From the NCBI GenBank assembly GCA_002708995.1, contig PAPT01000032.1, forward strand, positions 1-64,000: DNA of 64,000 nt, in the 5' to 3' direction. The notes below the pieces were generated by a model. The model was not told where the DNA came from. It worked only from the letters and a program-made list of their open reading frames with translations, and ran no database searches. The position numbers and the translations under genes were made by a program. Positions 61,015-64,000 of the stretch are shown here, piece after piece (the first letter of the stretch is position 1; each line of letters opens with the position of its first letter). Source of the stretch: Geminicoccus sp. Its GTDB lineage: Bacteria > Pseudomonadota > Alphaproteobacteria > UBA7985.

Positions 61015-61680
61015 TTAGACGTCGTCACCGCCGGGGCTAGCAGAGCCGGCGATGCTATCGAAAGTTATGATGTGTGGACCGAAGGTAGGACGCTCGATCT
61101 CAGAGACAGTGCAGCGCTCAGGGTAGATCACGCAGTAATCAAACGTCTTTGCTGCGTTTACTTCTCCCGTGGTGGTCGTGTAGGTACCTTCTCTGCCAGG
61201 GTCGGGGGTGCCACCGATCAGTGCAGCGATCAGACCGTACTCGATAGCCGTCGCAGCCTCGGGCTTTGGACCTGGGCTGTCGTTCGGGTTTGCTTCGTCT
61301 GTTTCCGACGCTAGCTTGAGGCCGCCACCACTGCGGGTGCCAAAGGATGTGTTGGCTGCAGGTTTTGCAGAAGGCACCCATTCTTCTGTTGGGGAGGCTT
61401 TGGTCTGAAAAGGGGCCTGAATCTGATAAGCATGGTGCTTATCAGGTGCGGGAACCTTCACGCGAGGACTTGGGCTCGGGAGTGGTGCAATTGAAATGCT
61501 GCTACGGCTGCCAGTGTTCATGGAAGCGCCGGCCTGTTGCAGGATATTTGAACCCTTTTCAGTCACGACCGATGGGAAAGTGGTTCCAAGGTTGATCGTC
61601 ATGCGTTGCTGAGCAGAGGCGTTGGTGGAGAGGGCTGCAACAGACAGAGCAGCGGCGAGCAGAGCGATAGCGGTTTTCAT
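61015..61680 (-). CDS. Secreted protein of unknown function with an Flp-pilin-like motif
   Basis: A good signal peptide (MKTAIALLAAALSVAALSTN, cleavage after ASA) begins the 221-residue product. The middle is Pro/Ser/Lys-rich and low in structure. At about residues 140-155 is EAATAIEYGLIAALIGG, almost the exact N-terminal region of Flp/Tad pilins (ATAIEYGLIAALI). Here it lies inside the protein and is followed by polar sequence instead of a pilin helix. The C terminus has Cys pairs (YCVIYPERC). No known enzyme family. The ATG at 61680 is used. Confidence 0.5.
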   Translation of the reverse strand: MKTAIALLAAALSVAALSTNASAQQRMTINLGTTFPSVVTEKGSNILQQAGASMNTGSRSSISIAPLPSPSPRVKVPAPDKHHAYQIQAPFQTKASPTEEWVPSAKPAANTSFGTRSGGGLKLASETDEANPNDSPGPKPEAATAIEYGLIAALIGGTPDPGREGTYTTTTGEVNAAKTFDYCVIYPERCTVSEIERPTFGPHIITFDSIAGSASPGGDDV

Positions 61681-61764
61681 CAGGAGAGTTCCTTTAGGTC
61701 TGCTTGGTGTGTTTTGTGAGCTCAAGCTAACCAGAGGTCCTGTGACGGTCAGAAACGCTGTGTG

Positions 61765-62091
61765 TCAGAATGTAACTGTTGGTGTGGCTTAGCCCAGCGG
61801 ACTAACCCCGGTGCCGTGTACCGTCACGGACAGCTTCTTGCCTCCACACTTCGAGCACTTTAACCGGCGCATCACCTGGTCAGACGGCACGTCGCCGTAG
61901 CCGTCCCGGACCAGCCGCTGGAACGGCACAAAGCCAGTGTGCCGGCAGTCACTACACGCCGCGCCAAAGAACAGGCTCGGGCTCTCGCATATGGTCGGCG
62001 ACGTAGAAACTCGCGACACCACGTGAGCACGGGAAGTGCCCAACACCCCCCCGTCTCGCAAAACGCCGGGGGTAGCTGCTATGGCGCAGCG
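61765..62091 (-). repeat. Left arm of an inverted repeat carrying a zinc-ribbon gene
   Basis: This segment, read on the minus strand, is closely similar to the plus-strand segment 63648-63976. Both begin near a GCTGCGC block and both end in TTCTGA after the coding region. The arms flank about 1.56 kb containing the surface-protein pseudogene. Similarity continues outside the coding frame, so it is a DNA duplication rather than only a gene family. Confidence 0.75.
61789..61983 (-). CDS. Small zinc-ribbon protein, inverted copy 1
   Basis: The conserved part is FFGAACSDCRHTGFVPF ... VMRRLKCSKCGGKKLSVTV, with two CxxC knuckles forming a zinc ribbon of about 60 residues. The start is uncertain: in this copy the position matching the second copy's ATG is CTG, and the longer frame reaches 62061. 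Zinc ribbons of this size often bind nucleic acid. The function is unknown; the same gene lies at 63.7 kb on the other strand. Confidence 0.55.
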   Translation of the reverse strand, partial: SPSLFFGAACSDCRHTGFVPFQRLVRDGYGDVPSDQVMRRLKCSKCGGKKLSVTVHGTGVSPLG

Positions 62092-62125
62092 CCGCGGACG
62101 CCGGTTGAGGCAACGTCAGCCCACG

Positions 62126-63099
62126 TCAAACCGTCAGGTCGTCAGGGAAGTATACGTAAAGCTCGAACTCACTCCCGTCGTACCCATTGAAGTACAGCTT
62201 GCCGTCGAGGGCGTGCATGTCGGTGGGATATGTACTGTCGCCGCTGCCGCTTTTATCTGCACTGGCTACCTTCGTTGTGGTGCCGGCGTCGGGGTCGTAG
62301 ACGTAAAGCTCGTACTGACTGCCGTTGTTCCCGCGGAAGTACAGCTTTCCGTCAAGGGCGTGCATGTCAACAGGGTTAGTACCACCGCCGCTGTTTAGGT
62401 CAGCTCCAGGATGGAGACCGTCTACCAAGAACGTCAGTCCCGCAAACGGATGAAGAGTTTCTGTAGAGGAACCTGTGCCCGGCTCTGCAACCGTTTCACT
62501 GGTCTCGGTTTCTGAGGTGTCAGAGCCGGCCAGCGCAAGGCCTAAAAGAAGGCCGCCGCCAGCCCCGCTCGCACCAACGCCTGCAGCAGCAGCTACCGAA
62601 ACCATGGTCGGCGAGCTGTCGCTGAGATCTTGGGCCAGCTCATGACGCTGAATATCAACCTCTTCAAACAGCCTCGGCGCAGTCCCTCACCTGACCGCAG
62701 CAACGAAGACGTTTGTGTGCCAATGATCGTGCCATCGCTCGACCGCACCGGAAAAGCATCAGAAATGAGATGTGTTTGAAGCGCACCGACAAAGTCTAGT
62801 TGGTGCAGTACCACGGCCGCGAGATCATAAACGACCAGGATCAACCCGCCCTCGAGCTGCATGAACTGTTCGGGGCGGAGATTGAATTGCTCTCCATTGC
62901 GATTGGAAACCACAAGACTGCCGTCACTCAGACGCTGATAATGATGTGGCAAGATGAGTGTTTGCAGCTGTTGCCCTTCGGCTGAGGCGAGCTCGGACCA
63001 ACCCACAGGCCCTGCGGACAAGCCAAGGGCAACCGTCACGGTAGCACGCTGGCGGCGCGGGATCGTTGGTATACGAACCAGAGGGCTCAGAGCAGACAT
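62126..63099 (-). pseudogene. Surface-protein N-terminal region with a frameshift, truncated after two ELK-like repeats
   Basis: ATG 63099 starts PLVRIPTIPRRQRATVTVALG, then a region with DGSLVVSNRNGEQFNLRPEQ and DAFPVRSSDGTIIGTQTS. Near 62675-62692 the frame shifts by one base, and the adjacent frame continues LFEEVDIQRHELAQDLSDSS, a Gly/Ala hydrophobic segment (AAGVGASGAGGGLLLGLALAG), a Ser/Thr/Glu linker, and two repeats of the form HALDGKLYF(N/R)G ... ELYVYDP. It then stops. The start of this window shows the same layout. This is the head of a large secreted protein cut off from its repeats. Confidence 0.6.
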
Positions 63100-63259
63100 C
63101 AGATGCAACCCATGTGTGGCGCATAAAGTATGACGCTGCCGGTCATGGGTATGAACCACAAGGGCGCGTAATGTATTTCGCCGTTATGTGGATGTTGGGG
63201 ACATCTAGATCGTCGACAGCAGTCACGGCATGTACCCGGTCGCGGTAACAGCAGGGGAC

Positions 63260-63439
63260 ATGGCGAAAATTGTGGCTCACCTAACAGACCAACGCATCAG
63301 CCCGACACACCGCACCAAGGCACTCAAACGCGGCGGCTGGTCGATCGGCAAAATCAACGGCAAACGGGTCTACTGGCGTGGTGACAGCAAGCCGAACTAC
63401 ATCGACGAGGACCTGCTAGGCGAGGCGTGCAGTAGCTAG
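63260..63439 (+). CDS. Small basic protein of unknown function
   Basis: The ATG at 63260 follows AGGGG. The 59-residue product contains LTDQRISPTHRTKALKRGGW and INGKRVYWRGD and is rich in Lys and Arg, so it may bind nucleic acid. It lies between the inverted-repeat arms. No family is recognised. Confidence 0.4.
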   Translation: MAKIVAHLTDQRISPTHRTKALKRGGWSIGKINGKRVYWRGDSKPNYIDEDLLGEACSS

Positions 63440-63572
63440 CGTTACACGGGGTCGTCTTAGCTGGCGGCCCCATCGCTACGGTCGTGGACGCGGTGGACGC
63501 CCGTTTCCATTGTCGTTTTTGGCAGTAACAGCGGTTCTGTAGAACCTATTCTCAAAAATCAGCGTACATAGA

Positions 63573-63644
63573 GGCGTCCACGGCGTCCACGGCGTCCACG
63601 GCGTCCACGGCGTCCACGGCGTCCACGGCGTCCACGGCGTCCAC
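63573..63644. repeat. 9-bp tandem repeat, eight copies
   Basis: Eight perfect head-to-tail copies of GGCGTCCAC fill 63573-63644. Two inverted copies with one mismatch (GTGGACGCG, GTGGACGCC) lie at 63484-63501, so a long hairpin can form. It sits just outside the right inverted-repeat arm. The uniformity indicates recent expansion. Confidence 0.9.
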
Positions 63645-63647
63645 AAG

Positions 63648-63976
63648 GCTGCGCAATAGCGGGTGCCCTCGGCGTTTTTGCGAGACGGGGGGGTGCTCAC
63701 GGCGCGAGCGATGCTTACGTGCAGTCGCGAGTGTCTACATTCCCGACCATATCCGAATGCCGGAGCATGTTCTTTGGCGCAACGTGTAGCGACTGCTGGC
63801 ACACCGGTTTCGTGCCGTTCGAGCAGTTGGCCCAGGACGGCTACGGAGACGTGCCGTGTGACCAGGTGATGCGCCGGCTGAAGTGCTCGAAGTGTGGAGG
63901 CAAGAAGCTGTCCGTGACGGTACACGGCACCGGGGTTAGTCCGCTGGGCTAGGCTACACCAACCGTTATATTCTGA
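63648..63976 (+). repeat. Right arm of the inverted repeat carrying a zinc-ribbon gene
   Basis: This is the plus-strand partner of 61765-62091, about 329 bp, with many single differences but the same ends. The final block (GTTAGTCCGCTGGGCTA, then ACACCAAC and TTCTGA) is shared past the stop codon. Confidence 0.75.
63719..63952 (+). CDS. Small zinc-ribbon protein, inverted copy 2
   Basis: The conserved part FFGATCSDCWHTGFVPF ... VMRRLKCSKCGGKKLSVTV has the same two CxxC knuckles as copy 1. Two starts are possible: GTG 63719 or ATG 63767, the latter just before FFG. The C-terminal 27 residues of the two copies are identical while the middle has several changes, so both copies have been kept under some constraint. 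The function is unknown. Confidence 0.6.
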   Translation: MQSRVSTFPTISECRSMFFGATCSDCWHTGFVPFEQLAQDGYGDVPCDQVMRRLKCSKCGGKKLSVTVHGTGVSPLG

Positions 63977-64000
63977 AGCAGGAAGTTTCCCGCTTTTGAT

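Noticed and set aside
63573-63644. CRISPR-like array
   Set aside because: Eight 9-bp units are contiguous with no spacers, and no cas genes are present.
63476-63925. Reverse frame with a Trp-Thr-Pro repeat
   Set aside because: It translates the 9-bp tandem repeat and runs antisense to the zinc-ribbon gene.

Overview
The window looks like the chromosome of a high-GC, probably marine alphaproteobacterium. This is inferred from gene content (glycine-betaine/trimethylamine-type catabolism, paired Rieske oxygenases, PotABCD-type transport, a Zur/Znu zinc circuit) and from GC-rich codon usage. No rRNA or tRNA was seen, so the taxonomy is inference only.

Layout. 0-5 kb: the end of a secreted repeat protein, a possible integrase scrap, an alginate-lyase-like gene broken by one in-frame TAG, an NTF2-like protein and a secreted HExxH metallopeptidase. 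5-11.2 kb: a methylamine block with a SAM methyltransferase, an MttB-family corrinoid methyltransferase (no pyrrolysine codon), a trimethylamine-dehydrogenase-like flavoprotein and a Rieske oxygenase. 11.2-17.6 kb: a repeat element, an EamA permease, then divergent Zur and a five-gene operon resembling the Vibrio ZrgABCDE zinc system. 17.7-24.5 kb: an MFS permease, a small membrane protein, PotBCA-like ABC genes, a second Rieske oxygenase and a methyltransferase. 24.6-35.8 kb: PotD-like binding protein, class-III aminotransferase, GcvT-like protein, two CrtI/PYROXD2-like flavoproteins, a BetI-like TetR regulator, and PuuB/PuuA-like genes. A 12-14 bp palindrome occurs both next to the TetR gene and 24 kb away in front of the trimethylamine-dehydrogenase-like gene, suggesting one regulon.

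36-41 kb: debris of an acyl-AMP-ligase/NRPS-like gene, then two paralogous cyanophycin-synthetase-like ATP-grasp proteins (one with a degraded active site) and a methyltransferase. This is the best candidate for an undescribed biosynthetic system. 41-49 kb: a Fe-S (QueG/RdhA-like) protein, SDR, metallo-beta-lactamase-fold hydrolase, a photolyase with swapped domain order, a copper amine oxidase with an unusual cofactor motif, a class II aldolase and a broken glutathione transferase. 49-56.3 kb: a visibly more AT-rich block with a cytosine-deaminase-like enzyme, a BMP-type nucleoside ABC importer, and a secreted HExxH protein with a von Hippel-Lindau-like beta domain.

57-60 kb: znuCBA under a near-perfect Zur box, with a previously uncounted 37-residue membrane microprotein in front of znuC. 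Both zinc systems carry long His/Asp tandem repeats. 60-64 kb: a mobile-DNA scar with a chimeric tyrosine/serine recombinase, a secreted protein with an embedded Flp-pilin motif, a pair of about 330-bp inverted repeats each coding a zinc-ribbon protein, a frameshifted surface-protein fragment between them, and a 9-bp tandem repeat.

Working model (inference): the organism imports and demethylates N-methylated amines and polyamines, feeding C1 units to folate and corrinoid carriers. It responds to zinc limitation through two Zur-controlled uptake systems.
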